The notes beneath the pieces are model-generated. The model made no database searches. It saw nothing but the letters and a program-made list of their open reading frames with translations, and was not told the DNA's origin. 64,000 nt of DNA, from assembly GCF_016862995.1 (NCBI RefSeq), contig NZ_BOOA01000017.1:1-64000 (forward strand), given 5' to 3'. Position numbers and translations under genes: made by a program. Below, piece by piece: positions 24,344 through 33,542 of this stretch; positions within the stretch are counted from its first letter, which is position 1; every line of letters begins with the position of its first letter. The DNA is from Acrocarpospora phusangensis (GTDB lineage Bacteria; Actinomycetota; Actinomycetes; Streptosporangiales; Streptosporangiaceae).

Positions 24344-25984
24344 TCAGCGGACCCCGTCCACCCGGCGGGGGACGTTGAGCGGGTTGGCGTCACGCAACTC
24401 CAGGGGCAGCAGCGCCTCCGGCCAGCTCTGGTACGCGACGGGCGCCAGCCAGCGACTGATCGCGGTGGCCCCGACCGAGGTGTGGGCCGGGGAGGTCGAG
24501 GCGGGCCAGGGGCCGCCGTGGTGCATGGCCCAGCAGACGGCGACACCGGTCGGCCAGCCGTTCCAGATCACGCGGCCGGCGAGGCGGGTAAGGACGGGGA
24601 CGATCTGCTCGGCTTCGGCGGGGTCGGTCGCGTGCACGGTGGCCGTCAGCGAACCCGGGAGGCTTTCCAGGACGTCCCCGACCTTCGAGACGTCCCCATA
24701 TTTCACGACCAGCGCCGCAGGGCCGAAGCACTCCTCGGCCAGGTCGGGGAGACGGCCCGCGAAGTTATCCATGTCGGTGACGAACACCTGCGGCACAGCA
24801 TCTCCAATACCGGAAATGTCGCCCGCCAGAGCACCGCCGGGGGCCGCGCTGCTGGACATCGCACCACCGGAGGCAGCACCACCGGACATCGCACCGCCGG
24901 AGACCACGCCGCCGGACGTCGCGCCGCCGGAGGCCGTGACCCCACTGCCCGCCGCGACAACGCCTCCCGCGAGGGCGTCGTCCTGGCCGCTCGCGAGCGG
25001 GACCGCGCCGAGGGCGAGCCGGGCCACGCCCTCCTCGTACCCGTCGCGGATCTTCGGGGTGAGCATCGGGCCGCCGGTCGTCGCGGCGACCGCGTCCGCG
25101 ATGGCCTTGATCAGGGTGTCGTCGTCCGGCACGAAGAGCAGGCCGGGGTTGGTGCAGAACTGGCCGACGCCGAGCGTCAGCGACCCCGCGAAACCGCTCG
25201 CCAGGGCCGCCACGTCGCCGTCGAGCGCGGACGGCAGCACGACGACGGGATTGACGCTCCCGAGCTCGCCGTAGAACGGGATCGGGTCGGGACGCTCGTT
25301 GATCAGGCGCTGGATGGCCTGGCCCCCGTGGATCGAGCCGGTGAAGCCGACCGCGGCCACGGACGGGTGCTGGACGAGGTAACGCCCGGCGTCCGCGCCC
25401 TGCACGAGGCCGAGCAGCTCCGGCGCCGGCAGTGCCCGCCGGACCACGGTGGCGACCAGCTCGGACAGGACAGGATGCCCGGGATGGGCCTTCACCACGA
25501 CCGCGCAGCCCGCGGCCAGGGCGGAGGCCGTGTCGCCGCCCGCGACGGAGAACGCGAACGGGAAGTTGCTCGCGGCGAACACCCCGACCACACCGGGCAA
25601 CGGCTGGTTCATCCGCCGGATGTCCGGGCGGGGAGGGGTCAGCCCGGGGTCGGCGTGGTCGATGATCGCGTCCACGTAGCCGCCGTCACGCAGGACTTCG
25701 GCGAACAAACGGAACTGGCCGGCGGAACGGCCGATCTCGCCGCGGAGCCGTACCTCGCCGAGGGCGGTCTCGGTGTCGGCGGCGCGCCACAGGTCGTCGG
25801 CGCTCGCCAGGAGCGCGTCCGCGACCGACTCCAGGACGGCGGCCCGGTCGGCGGCGGAGGCGGCGCGCCAGGCCCGTCCGGCGGTGGCCGCCGCTTCCAC
25901 GATGGCGGCGACCTGCTCTTCCGTGCTCTCCGGGATCGGCTCGCCGACCGCCTGGCCAGTCCGTGGATCCAACGAAATGATCAT
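24344..25984 (-). CDS. Aldehyde dehydrogenase, probable 2-oxoglutarate semialdehyde dehydrogenase
   Basis: Would oxidise 2-oxoglutarate semialdehyde, the KdgD product, to 2-oxoglutarate with NAD(P)+. 546 aa. Active-site residues are present: Glu240 (ELGSVNP) and Cys277 (GQFCTNPG), with NFPFAFSVAGGDTASALAAG in the cofactor fold. A Gly/Ala/Ser-rich run of ten-residue repeats (about 342-388) is inserted in the C-terminal half. ATG 25984 is chosen because AGGTGG lies 5 nt upstream; GTG 25993 is in frame. Role rests on the pathway context; the reading of the family as ALDH is certain. Confidence 0.8.
   Translation of the reverse strand: MIISLDPRTGQAVGEPIPESTEEQVAAIVEAAATAGRAWRAASAADRAAVLESVADALLASADDLWRAADTETALGEVRLRGEIGRSAGQFRLFAEVLRDGGYVDAIIDHADPGLTPPRPDIRRMNQPLPGVVGVFAASNFPFAFSVAGGDTASALAAGCAVVVKAHPGHPVLSELVATVVRRALPAPELLGLVQGADAGRYLVQHPSVAAVGFTGSIHGGQAIQRLINERPDPIPFYGELGSVNPVVVLPSALDGDVAALASGFAGSLTLGVGQFCTNPGLLFVPDDDTLIKAIADAVAATTGGPMLTPKIRDGYEEGVARLALGAVPLASGQDDALAGGVVAAGSGVTASGGATSGGVVSGGAMSGGAASGGAMSSSAAPGGALAGDISGIGDAVPQVFVTDMDNFAGRLPDLAEECFGPAALVVKYGDVSKVGDVLESLPGSLTATVHATDPAEAEQIVPVLTRLAGRVIWNGWPTGVAVCWAMHHGGPWPASTSPAHTSVGATAISRWLAPVAYQSWPEALLPLELRDANPLNVPRRVDGVR
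24831..24941. repeat. In-frame 30-bp minisatellite inside the aldehyde dehydrogenase
   Basis: Units of exactly 30 bp at 24831, 24861, 24891 and a partial one at 24921. They encode ten-residue blocks such as SGGATSGGVV and SGGAMSGGAA. Confidence 0.85.
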
Positions 25985-25993
25985 TTTAGCCAC

Positions 25994-26044
25994 CTTTCAG
26001 TAATATGTGCCACTTTATTGGGATAAGTGCTCGTATTACGAAAG
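25994..26044 (-). promoter_or_regulatory. Nested inverted repeats upstream of the aldehyde dehydrogenase
   Basis: An outer dyad pairs CTTTCAGTAATA (25994-26005) with TATTACGAAAG (26034-26044). An inner dyad pairs CACTTTAT (26011-26018) with ATAAGTG (26023-26029). Both share a centre near 26019. The stretch is AT-rich against its surroundings and does not match the 17-bp pectin operator or the LacI palindrome. Confidence 0.5.
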
Positions 26045-26135
26045 CAGGGCCATCTGCTGATCATGGAGCCGGGGTGGTCCTGACCCACGGAGCCGAGTCA
26101 GCGGCGCCGACGGCCGCCGATCGAGCCTAGGGGCG

Positions 26136-26633
26136 TCAGCTGACCTGGTCGAGCCAGCGCCGGTGCGCGCCGCCGAACGGGCCGGTTCCCGCGGCGACGG
26201 CCGCCATCAGCCACTCCGCCGCGCGTTCCGCGTTCTCGATCACGTCCGGCGGGTACCCGAACCAGACCTGGTGCTCGGCGAACTCGTCCACGTCGTCGAG
26301 GAAGACCGTGCCGTCGGCCCGCTTGATCACGTCCAGGTCCAGGTCGATCATCGTGACCTCGCCGTCCCGCCACTCCGGCACGGTGGTGATGTCGCAGTAG
26401 ACCGCCATCTTGTGCCCGACCGGGTTGAACGTCGCCGTCCACCACGTGTCCCTCGGGAAGAGCAGCACGAACGGCCGCTGCCAGACCACCGGCGGCCCCT
26501 CCCCCAGCCGGCCGACGGTTCCGGCGGGGCAGCCCACCCACACCCCGTGCTCGTCCTCGCCGAGCCGCGTGGCCGGATGGTTCCAGTGCAGGATGCCGCC
26601 GTACTTGCGATAGACCACCTCGATGCCGGACAT
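26136..26633 (-). CDS. DUF402 family protein
   Basis: 165 aa, cytosolic. The DUF402 signature is visible: VYRKYGGILHWNHPATRL at the start, then WWTATFNPVGHKMAVYCDITT and MIDLDLDVIKRADGTVFLDDVDEFAEH, rich in acidic metal-binding residues. Some DUF402 proteins are nucleoside di/triphosphatases or act in fosfomycin biosynthesis (FomD). The ATG at 26633 has no ribosome site; TATTGT stands exactly 6 nt upstream, indicating a leaderless message. It is divergent from the large BTAD regulator with only 37 bp between the start codons. Confidence 0.8.
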   Translation of the reverse strand: MSGIEVVYRKYGGILHWNHPATRLGEDEHGVWVGCPAGTVGRLGEGPPVVWQRPFVLLFPRDTWWTATFNPVGHKMAVYCDITTVPEWRDGEVTMIDLDLDVIKRADGTVFLDDVDEFAEHQVWFGYPPDVIENAERAAEWLMAAVAAGTGPFGGAHRRWLDQVS

Positions 26634-26670
26634 CAGCCGACAATAACTGATCGTGCGCCAGAATTGACGT

Positions 26671-29600
26671 ATGCGGTTCGGCATCCTGGGCCCGACGGAG
26701 GTCCGCCGGGACAGCGGGGAGACGGTCGCCGTGGGCGGCCCCCGCCTGCGGCTCCTGCTCGGGATGCTGGCCCTGGACGCCGGCCGCGTGGTCACCGTCG
26801 ACCACCTCATCGACGGCCTGTACGGCGAGGACCCGCCCACCGGCGCCGCCAACGCCCTCCAGGCCCAGGTCTCCCGGCTCCGCCAACTGCTGGACGAGCC
26901 CGTGATCGTACGCCACCCGGCGGGATACCGGCTGGACGTGGACCCCGAGTCCGTGGACGCCCGCCGGTTCGAGCGCCTGGCCGCCGCCGGCCGGGCCGCT
27001 CTCGCTGTCGGAGACCACCGCGGAGCCGCCGGCCTGCTCCGCGAAGCCCTGGACCTCTGGCGCGGCCCCGCCCTGGCCGACCTCGGCGAGAACCTGGCGT
27101 CCGCCGCCGTCCGCCTCGAAGAACTCCGCCTGACCGCCCTCGAAGACCACGCCGACGCCGTCCTCAGCCTGAACCCCACCGCCGACATCACCCCAACCGC
27201 CGCCTTCGGCCACGGCACCGCCGACCGCCGCACCACCAAAGCCGACTACGGCCACGGCACCGCCAGCCACCGCACCACCAAAGCCGACTTCGGCCACGGC
27301 ACCACCGGCCACCGCACCACCAAAGCCGACTTCGGCCACGCTCCGGCCGCCGGCCACGACCTCACCGCCGAACTGGCCGACCTGGTCGCCGCGCACCCCC
27401 TCAGGGAACGCCTCCGCGGCCTGCTCATGCGCGCCCTGGTCGCCTCCGGCCGGCCCGCCGAAGCCCTCGCGGCGTACGAGGAGGCACGCCGGACTCTCGC
27501 CGACGAACTCGGCGCGGACCCCTCCCCCGAACTGGCCGGGATCCACCTGGCCATCCTGCGCGCGGAGGCCCCGCCCGCGCGCACCGGCCTCCCGGCCCAG
27601 CTGACCCCGCTGATCGGTCGCGGCGACGAACTGGCCGTGATCGGCGGCCTGCTGGCCGAGTCCCGCCTGGTGACACTGACCGGCCCCGGCGGCACCGGCA
27701 AAACCCGCCTCGCCATCGAAGCTGCCATCCAGGCGAGCAGCGCCAGACGCCCGGAGCCACCCAGCCACTCCGCACCTCCGAAACGCCCGGAGCCACCCAG
27801 CCACTCCGCACCTCTGGAACGCCCGGAAATATCCGGATACGCGCAAAAGAACCCGACACCTCCGGAACGCGCGCAAACATCCAGACACACGCAAGAGAAC
27901 TCGACGCCTCCGGGACGCGCGCGAGGGCGTACGACGTCTGCGGGCGGCGGGACCGGCGCGCGGGACGGGATCGAGGTCTGTTTCGTCGAGTTGTCGCCGT
28001 TGGCGGATGGTTCCGAGGTGACGCAGGCCGTGCTCGCGGCGGTGGGGCTGCGGGAGACCTGGATGCTGCGGTCCGCCGTGCGGCAGCCGGCCGACCCGCT
28101 GGACCGGCTGGCGAGCGCGCTGGCCGACCGGGCGCTGCTGCTGGTTCTGGACAACTGCGAGCACGTCATCGAGGCGGCCGCCGCGCTGGCGGGCAGGCTG
28201 CTCGGCGCCTGCCCGGACCTGCGGGTGCTGGCCACCAGCCGGGAACCGCTGGGCATCACCGGGGAGCGGCTCTGCCCGGTCCCGCCGCTCGCCCTGCCGC
28301 CGGTGGACGCGACCCTCGCGGAGGCGCTGGCGTACCCGGCGATGAGGCTGTTCGCCGACCGCGCCTCCGCCGTACGCCCGGATTTCACGCTGACGGCCGA
28401 CGACCTGGGCCCGGTGTCGAGGATCTGCCGGGCCCTGGACGGGCTGCCGCTGGCGATCGAACTGGCCGCCGCCCGGCTGCGTTCGCTGACGGCCGCCGAG
28501 ATCTCGGCCCGGCTGGAGCGTACGGACACCTTCCGGCTGCTCTCCCGGGGGAGCAGGGTGGCCGAACCCCGGCACCGTACGCTGCGGGCGGTGATCGAGT
28601 GGAGCTGGGACCTGCTCGACGAGGCCGAGCGGACGCTGGCGCGGCGGCTGACCGTGTTCGCGGGCGGGGCGACGCTGGCCGCCGCCGAGCGGGTGAGCGG
28701 CCTGCCCGCCGACGACGTCGTCGACCTGCTGACCGGCCTGGCCGACAAGTCCCTGCTCGAAGTGGCCGGCGACCGGTACCGCATGCTCGACACGATCCGG
28801 GCGTTCTGCGCCGAGAAGCTCACCGAGGCCGGCGAAAGCGACGCCCTCCACTCCGCCTACGTCGGATATTTCGTGGAATTGGCGGAGACGGCGGATCCGT
28901 GGCTGCGGACGGCCGACCAGCTGGACTGGCTGCGTCAGCTCGACACCGAGCACGACAACCTCGTCTCCGCGCTGCACCGCGCCGACGAGGACAGCGCCCT
29001 GCGGCTGTTCTCGGCGTTGACCTCGTACTGGTGGCTGCGCGGCCTGCGCAGCGAGAGCGCGGGACTGGCGGGCGAGCTCCTCGCCAAGCTCGGCCCGGAG
29101 CCCCCGGAACGCGAGGAGTACGCGCTGTGCGTGCTCACCCTGGCCACCGGCGGGGACGTGGCGATGGACCTGCGGCCCCACCTGGAACGCGCCGACGAGA
29201 TCATGCGCACGATCAACTGGCTGCCGCGACAGCCGTACCTGAACGTGCTCTGGGCGATGGTCATGGGGCCGCCCACGCCGGACAGGTCCGACTACCTGAT
29301 GGAACAGCAGCGGCGGATGGCGATGGATCCGTGGACCCACGCGCTCGCCCAGTTCGGCTGGGGGCTGCTCGCCCTCCTGGAGGGGCACACCGAGGACGCC
29401 GAGGGCGCGCTGACGCCGGCCTACCGGGCCTTCGAGGCCCTGGGCGAGCGCTGGGGCATGGCGATGACGCTGATCGGGCTGTCCGACGTGGCCGAATGGC
29501 GGGGTGACCGGCCCGGCGCGCTCGCCTACATCGAGCGGGCCATGGAGCTGATGGAGCGCCTCGACGCCACGGTGGACCTGGCCGAGCTGCTGTGCCGCAG

Positions 29601-30204
29601 GGGCGTCAACCTCGCCGTCACCGCCGGCACGCGGGACGCGGCGCGCGCCGACTTCGAGCGGGCCGCGGAGCTGTCCCGCCGGGCCGGCGCTCCGGAGATG
29701 CTGGCCCGCGCCCGGATCGGCCTCGGCGAGCTGGCCCGCCGCGAGGGCGACCTGCCCGCCGCCCGGCGGCTCTGCGAGGCCGCGCTGACCGGCTCGGGCG
29801 AATGGTTCAGCGCGGACGAGATCCGGCTGGTCGCGCAGATCGCGCTCGGCTGGATCTGCATCGCGGAGGGCGAGCCCGACCAGGCCGAGCACTGGTACCG
29901 CGCCGCCCTCGCCTCCGGTTTCCCGCACCGCAACCTGCTCATCTCCGCCCGGGTCGCCGAGGGCCTGGCCGGGGTCGAGCTGCTCCGCGGCGACCAGGTC
30001 CGCGCCGCCTCCCTGCTCGGCGTCAGTACCGCCCTGCGCGACGGCAACGACCCCGACGACCCGGACCGCACCTGGGTGGCCGAGCAGTGCCGGGCCGCGC
30101 TGGGCCCCGCGGGCTTCGAACAGGCGCATGAGCGCGGCCTCGTCAGCGGCCGTCAGCGAGCGGTGGGCAGCTGGTCAGCGGCCTCCCTCACGCTGCTCCC
30201 ATGA
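26671..30204 (+). CDS. Very large BTAD-ATPase transcriptional regulator (AfsR-like)
   Basis: 1,177 aa. Order: winged helix (about 1-90, MRFGILGPTEV), BTAD helices (about 91-295) interrupted by a repeat insert at 179-220, NB-ARC-type ATPase with Walker A GPGGTGKT (338-345) and Walker B LLLVLDNCEH, then a TPR-rich tail. A second repeat insert (359-414) lies just after Walker A. The ATG at 26671 lacks a ribosome site and has CAGAAT 6 nt upstream. Its stop overlaps the MFS start (ATGA), so the two are one unit and the regulator probably controls the pump. Confidence 0.88.
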   Translation: MRFGILGPTEVRRDSGETVAVGGPRLRLLLGMLALDAGRVVTVDHLIDGLYGEDPPTGAANALQAQVSRLRQLLDEPVIVRHPAGYRLDVDPESVDARRFERLAAAGRAALAVGDHRGAAGLLREALDLWRGPALADLGENLASAAVRLEELRLTALEDHADAVLSLNPTADITPTAAFGHGTADRRTTKADYGHGTASHRTTKADFGHGTTGHRTTKADFGHAPAAGHDLTAELADLVAAHPLRERLRGLLMRALVASGRPAEALAAYEEARRTLADELGADPSPELAGIHLAILRAEAPPARTGLPAQLTPLIGRGDELAVIGGLLAESRLVTLTGPGGTGKTRLAIEAAIQASSARRPEPPSHSAPPKRPEPPSHSAPLERPEISGYAQKNPTPPERAQTSRHTQENSTPPGRARGRTTSAGGGTGARDGIEVCFVELSPLADGSEVTQAVLAAVGLRETWMLRSAVRQPADPLDRLASALADRALLLVLDNCEHVIEAAAALAGRLLGACPDLRVLATSREPLGITGERLCPVPPLALPPVDATLAEALAYPAMRLFADRASAVRPDFTLTADDLGPVSRICRALDGLPLAIELAAARLRSLTAAEISARLERTDTFRLLSRGSRVAEPRHRTLRAVIEWSWDLLDEAERTLARRLTVFAGGATLAAAERVSGLPADDVVDLLTGLADKSLLEVAGDRYRMLDTIRAFCAEKLTEAGESDALHSAYVGYFVELAETADPWLRTADQLDWLRQLDTEHDNLVSALHRADEDSALRLFSALTSYWWLRGLRSESAGLAGELLAKLGPEPPEREEYALCVLTLATGGDVAMDLRPHLERADEIMRTINWLPRQPYLNVLWAMVMGPPTPDRSDYLMEQQRRMAMDPWTHALAQFGWGLLALLEGHTEDAEGALTPAYRAFEALGERWGMAMTLIGLSDVAEWRGDRPGALAYIERAMELMERLDATVDLAELLCRRGVNLAVTAGTRDAARADFERAAELSRRAGAPEMLARARIGLGELARREGDLPAARRLCEAALTGSGEWFSADEIRLVAQIALGWICIAEGEPDQAEHWYRAALASGFPHRNLLISARVAEGLAGVELLRGDQVRAASLLGVSTALRDGNDPDDPDRTWVAEQCRAALGPAGFEQAHERGLVSGRQRAVGSWSAASLTLLP
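27205..27342. repeat. In-frame 42-bp minisatellite in the BTAD domain
   Basis: Three full units of 42 bp (27205, 27247, 27289) and a partial fourth encode the 14-residue series GHGTADRRTTKADY, GHGTASHRTTKADF, GHGTTGHRTTKADF. Confidence 0.9.
27745..27912. repeat. In-frame 36-bp and 48-bp repeats just after Walker A of the same regulator
   Basis: Two 36-bp units (27745, 27781; RPEPPSHSAP) are followed by two 48-bp units (27817, 27865) that share their ends (ACGCCCGGA and ACACCTCCG-like). All lengths keep the reading frame. Confidence 0.85.
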
Positions 30205-31772
30205 CTTCTTCCTCAGTGCCAGTAACGAACACCCGCAAGTGGGGCACGCTGGTCATCTCCTGCCTGGCCATGCTGCTGCTCGCGCTCGACCTCACCGTGC
30301 TGCACCAGGCGATGCCCAAGCTGATGGAGGACCTCGCCCCCTCCGCCACCCAGCTGCTGTGGATCCTGGACATCTACGGCTTCGCGCTGGCCGGCCTGCT
30401 GATCACCATGGGCAACCTGGGCGATCGCATCGGCCGCAAACGGCTGCTGCTGATCGGCACCGCCGCGTTCGGCGCCGCCTCCGCGCTCACCGCGTACGCG
30501 CCGACGCCGGAACTGCTGATCGCGGCCCGCGCCCTGCTGGGCGTGGCCGGGGCGACCGTCATGCCGTCCACCTTGTCGATCATCAGGAACGTGTTCACCG
30601 ACCCGAAGGAGCGCACCGCCGCCGTCGGCATCTGGAGCAGCATCTCCGCCCTCGGCTTCGCGGGCGGCCCGGTCGTCGGCGGGCTGCTGCTGGACCACTT
30701 CTGGTGGGGCTCGGTGTTCCTGATCAACGTGCCCATCACGGCCCTGCTGCTGATCGGCGGCTGGCTGCTGCTGCCCGAGTCCCGCAACCCGCGCTCCCGC
30801 CCGATCGACCTGATCAGCGTGCCGCTCTCGTTCGCCGGCGTCATCGGCCTGGTGTACGCGATGAAGGTGGCCGCCCACGACGGCCTCGGCGAGCGCGCGG
30901 TCTGGATCTCGGCCGCGATCGGCGTGCTCTCCCTGGTCGTGTTCGTCCGGCGGCAGACCCGGCTGGCCGAACCGCTCATCGACGTCCGGCTGTTCAGGCA
31001 CCGCGCGTTCACCGGCTCGATCGGCGCCAACGTGATCATCCTTTTCGCCATGCTGGCCATGTCGGTCGCCTTCGCCCAGTACTTCCAGCTCATCCGGGGC
31101 TGGTCGCCGCTGGTGGCCGGGCTGGCCGGCCTCCCGGGCGGGTTCTCCGCGGCCATCGGCGGCGGTCTCGCCGGAGTCCTGGTCAGCGCGATCGGCCGGG
31201 CCAAGGTCGTCACGCTCGGACTGCTGCTCACCGGCGGCGGGCTGTTCCTGTACAGCCTGATCGAACTCGACACGCCGTACCTGCTCATGCTGCCCGCGAT
31301 GATGATCTCGGGCGTGGGCATGGGCTTCACCTTCGCGGTCACCAACGACACCATCCTCGCCGCGGTGCCGCGGGAGCGGGCGGGCGCGGCCTCGGCCATC
31401 TCCGAGACCGCGACCGAGGTCGGCGGCTCGCTCGGCATCGCCGTGCTGGGCAGCGTCATCGGCGGCCTGTACAGCCAGCGGCTCACCCCGCCCCCCGGCC
31501 TGCCCGCCGGCGTCGCGGAGGCGGCCGGCGAGTCCCTCGGCGGGGCGTTCAAGGTGGCCGCCACGCTCCCGCCCGACCTGGCCGAGGCCCTGGTCGGCGC
31601 GGCCCAGCGCACCTACATCGACAGCATGCAGGTGAGCGCCCTCACCGGCGCCTGCCTCCTCGCCGTCCTGTCCCTCACCGTCCTGTACGCGCTGCGCGGC
31701 GTCCCCAAGGAGATCCCCGAGGTGGTCCTGGACGACGAAGGCCAGGTGGACGAACCGGCCAGAACCGGCTGA
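30201..31772 (+). CDS. MFS drug-type exporter (DHA2 family, 14 TM)
   Basis: Integral membrane proton-driven exporter, 523 aa. Family motifs are seen: LDLTVLHQAMPKL in helix 1, GNLGDRIGRKRLLL (motif A), and GFAGGPVVGGLL (motif C of drug antiporters). Length and hydrophobic pattern fit 14 helices. The ATG overlaps the BTAD regulator stop by four bases. Substrate is unknown; many DHA2 pumps expel antibiotics or dyes. Confidence 0.9.
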   Translation: MTSSSVPVTNTRKWGTLVISCLAMLLLALDLTVLHQAMPKLMEDLAPSATQLLWILDIYGFALAGLLITMGNLGDRIGRKRLLLIGTAAFGAASALTAYAPTPELLIAARALLGVAGATVMPSTLSIIRNVFTDPKERTAAVGIWSSISALGFAGGPVVGGLLLDHFWWGSVFLINVPITALLLIGGWLLLPESRNPRSRPIDLISVPLSFAGVIGLVYAMKVAAHDGLGERAVWISAAIGVLSLVVFVRRQTRLAEPLIDVRLFRHRAFTGSIGANVIILFAMLAMSVAFAQYFQLIRGWSPLVAGLAGLPGGFSAAIGGGLAGVLVSAIGRAKVVTLGLLLTGGGLFLYSLIELDTPYLLMLPAMMISGVGMGFTFAVTNDTILAAVPRERAGAASAISETATEVGGSLGIAVLGSVIGGLYSQRLTPPPGLPAGVAEAAGESLGGAFKVAATLPPDLAEALVGAAQRTYIDSMQVSALTGACLLAVLSLTVLYALRGVPKEIPEVVLDDEGQVDEPARTG

Positions 31773-31784
31773 CCGATCACACAC

Positions 31785-31817
31785 GAACGGCGCGTGACCC
31801 CAGGTCACGCGCCGTTC
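31785..31817. terminator. Bidirectional terminator between MFS pump and RNase J
   Basis: A perfect 15-bp stem (31785-31799 with 31803-31817) and loop CCA between convergent genes. Confidence 0.9.
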
Positions 31818-31824
31818 GGCCGTA

Positions 31825-33510
31825 CTAGATCTCCACGACCACCGGGATGATCATCGGGCGGCGGCGGTAGGAGTCGCTCACCCACCGGCCCAGCGTGCGG
31901 CGCAGCACCCGCCGGATCTGCTGCACGTCCGCCACCCCGTCGGCCGCCGCGTCCTGCAGCGCCCGCTCGATCTGCGGGATGACCAGGTCCAGCGAGTCCG
32001 GGTCGATGCCGGAGCCGCGGGCGGTGATCTCCGGCCCGCCCGACAGCTTGCCCGTCGTCGTGTCGACCACGACCACGACCGAGATGAAGCCCTCGTCGCC
32101 GAGGATGCGGCGGTCCTTGAGCGCCACCTCGGTGATGTCCCCCACGGACGTGCCGTCCACGAACACGTAGCCCGCCGGGACCGCGCCGACCACCTTGGCC
32201 TGGCCGTCCAGCAGATCCACCACGACGCCGTCCTCGGCGATGACGATGTTCTCGTCCGGGACGCCGGTCAGGCGCGCCAGCTTGGCGTGCGCCCGCAGGT
32301 GCCGCCACTCGCCGTGCACCGGCATGAAGTTGGACGGCTTGGTGGCGTTCAGCACGTACAGCAGCTCACCGGCCGCCGCGTGCCCGGACACGTGCACCAG
32401 CGCGTTGCCCTTGTGCACCACGCGGGCCCCCCACCGGGTCAGCCCGTTGATGACCTTGTTGACCGCCGTCTCGTTCCCCGGCACCAGCGAGGAGGCCAGC
32501 AGCACGGTGTCGCCCTCGGCCACCCGGATCGGGTGGTCCCGGTTGGCCATCCGGGAGAGCGCGGCCATCGGCTCGCCCTGGGAACCGGTGCAGATCAGCA
32601 CCACGTCCTCCGGCGGCCACTCCTCGATCTCGCGGGAGTCCACCAGCAGGCCCGGCGGCACCCTCAGGTAGCCCAGGTCGCGGGCCACGCCCATGTTGCG
32701 GACCATCGAACGGCCGATGAGGGCGACCTTGCGGCCGTACTTCTCGGCGGAGTCGATGGCCTGCTGCACGCGGTGGATGTGCGAGGCGAAGCAGGCCACG
32801 ATGATGCGCTTCTCGGCCGTCCTGATCACGTCGTCGATGACCGGCGCGATGTCCCGCTCGCTGGTGACGAAGCCCGGCACCTCCGAGTTGGTGGAGTCGG
32901 ACATGAGCAGGTCCACGCCCTCGGCACCGAGCCGGGCGAAACCGCCCAGGTCGGTCAGCCGGCCGTCCATCGGCAGCTGGTCCATCTTGAAGTCGCCGGT
33001 GTGCAGCACGATCCCGGCCGGCGTGCGCACGGCCACCGCCAGCGCGTCCGGAATGGAGTGGTTGACGGCGAAGAACTCGCACTCGAACGGCCCGTACCGG
33101 TGCCGCTGCCCCTCCACCACCTCCTGCTTGACCGGCTGGATGCGGTGCTCGGTGAGCTTGGCCTCGATCAGCGCCAGCGTCAGTTTCGCGCCGACCAGCG
33201 GAATGTCCCGCCGCTCCCGCAGCAGGTACGGCACCGCCCCGATGTGGTCCTCGTGCGCGTGGGTCAGCACGACCGCCTCGATGTCGTCCAGGCGCCCGCG
33301 GATGTACTCGAAGTCCGGCAGGATCAGATCGACGCCGGGCTGGTCGGGCTCCGGGAACAGCACCCCGCAGTCGACGATCAGCAGTCGCCCTTCGAACTCG
33401 AAGACCGCCATGTTGCGGCCGATCTCCCCGAGGCCGCCGAGCGCGACGATGCGCAGACCATGCTCGGGAAGCGGCGGAGGGGGGCCGAGTTCGGGGTGAG
33501 GATGGCTCAT
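31825..33510 (-). CDS. rnj: Ribonuclease J
   Basis: Endo- and 5'-3' exoribonuclease for RNA maturation and decay in the cytosol. 561 aa beta-CASP metallo-beta-lactamase: the zinc motif HAHEDH (His84, His86, Asp88, His89), HTGDFKMDQ, SDSTNSEVPG and the beta-CASP part VSGHAAAGELLY. Start ATG 33510 follows GAGGATCG. It lies 32 nt after dapA on the same strand, the usual actinobacterial order dapA-rnj. Confidence 0.95.
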   Translation of the reverse strand: MSHPHPELGPPPPLPEHGLRIVALGGLGEIGRNMAVFEFEGRLLIVDCGVLFPEPDQPGVDLILPDFEYIRGRLDDIEAVVLTHAHEDHIGAVPYLLRERRDIPLVGAKLTLALIEAKLTEHRIQPVKQEVVEGQRHRYGPFECEFFAVNHSIPDALAVAVRTPAGIVLHTGDFKMDQLPMDGRLTDLGGFARLGAEGVDLLMSDSTNSEVPGFVTSERDIAPVIDDVIRTAEKRIIVACFASHIHRVQQAIDSAEKYGRKVALIGRSMVRNMGVARDLGYLRVPPGLLVDSREIEEWPPEDVVLICTGSQGEPMAALSRMANRDHPIRVAEGDTVLLASSLVPGNETAVNKVINGLTRWGARVVHKGNALVHVSGHAAAGELLYVLNATKPSNFMPVHGEWRHLRAHAKLARLTGVPDENIVIAEDGVVVDLLDGQAKVVGAVPAGYVFVDGTSVGDITEVALKDRRILGDEGFISVVVVVDTTTGKLSGGPEITARGSGIDPDSLDLVIPQIERALQDAAADGVADVQQIRRVLRRTLGRWVSDSYRRRPMIIPVVVEI

Positions 33511-33542
33511 CGGCGATCCTCGCTATGTTCTCCTGAAAGCAC

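Noticed and set aside
26098-30129. 1,343-codon minus-strand open frame opposite the BTAD regulator
   Set aside because: Composition is Gly/Arg/Ala-rich without domains; the plus strand encodes a complete BTAD-ATPase protein. High-GC antisense artefact.
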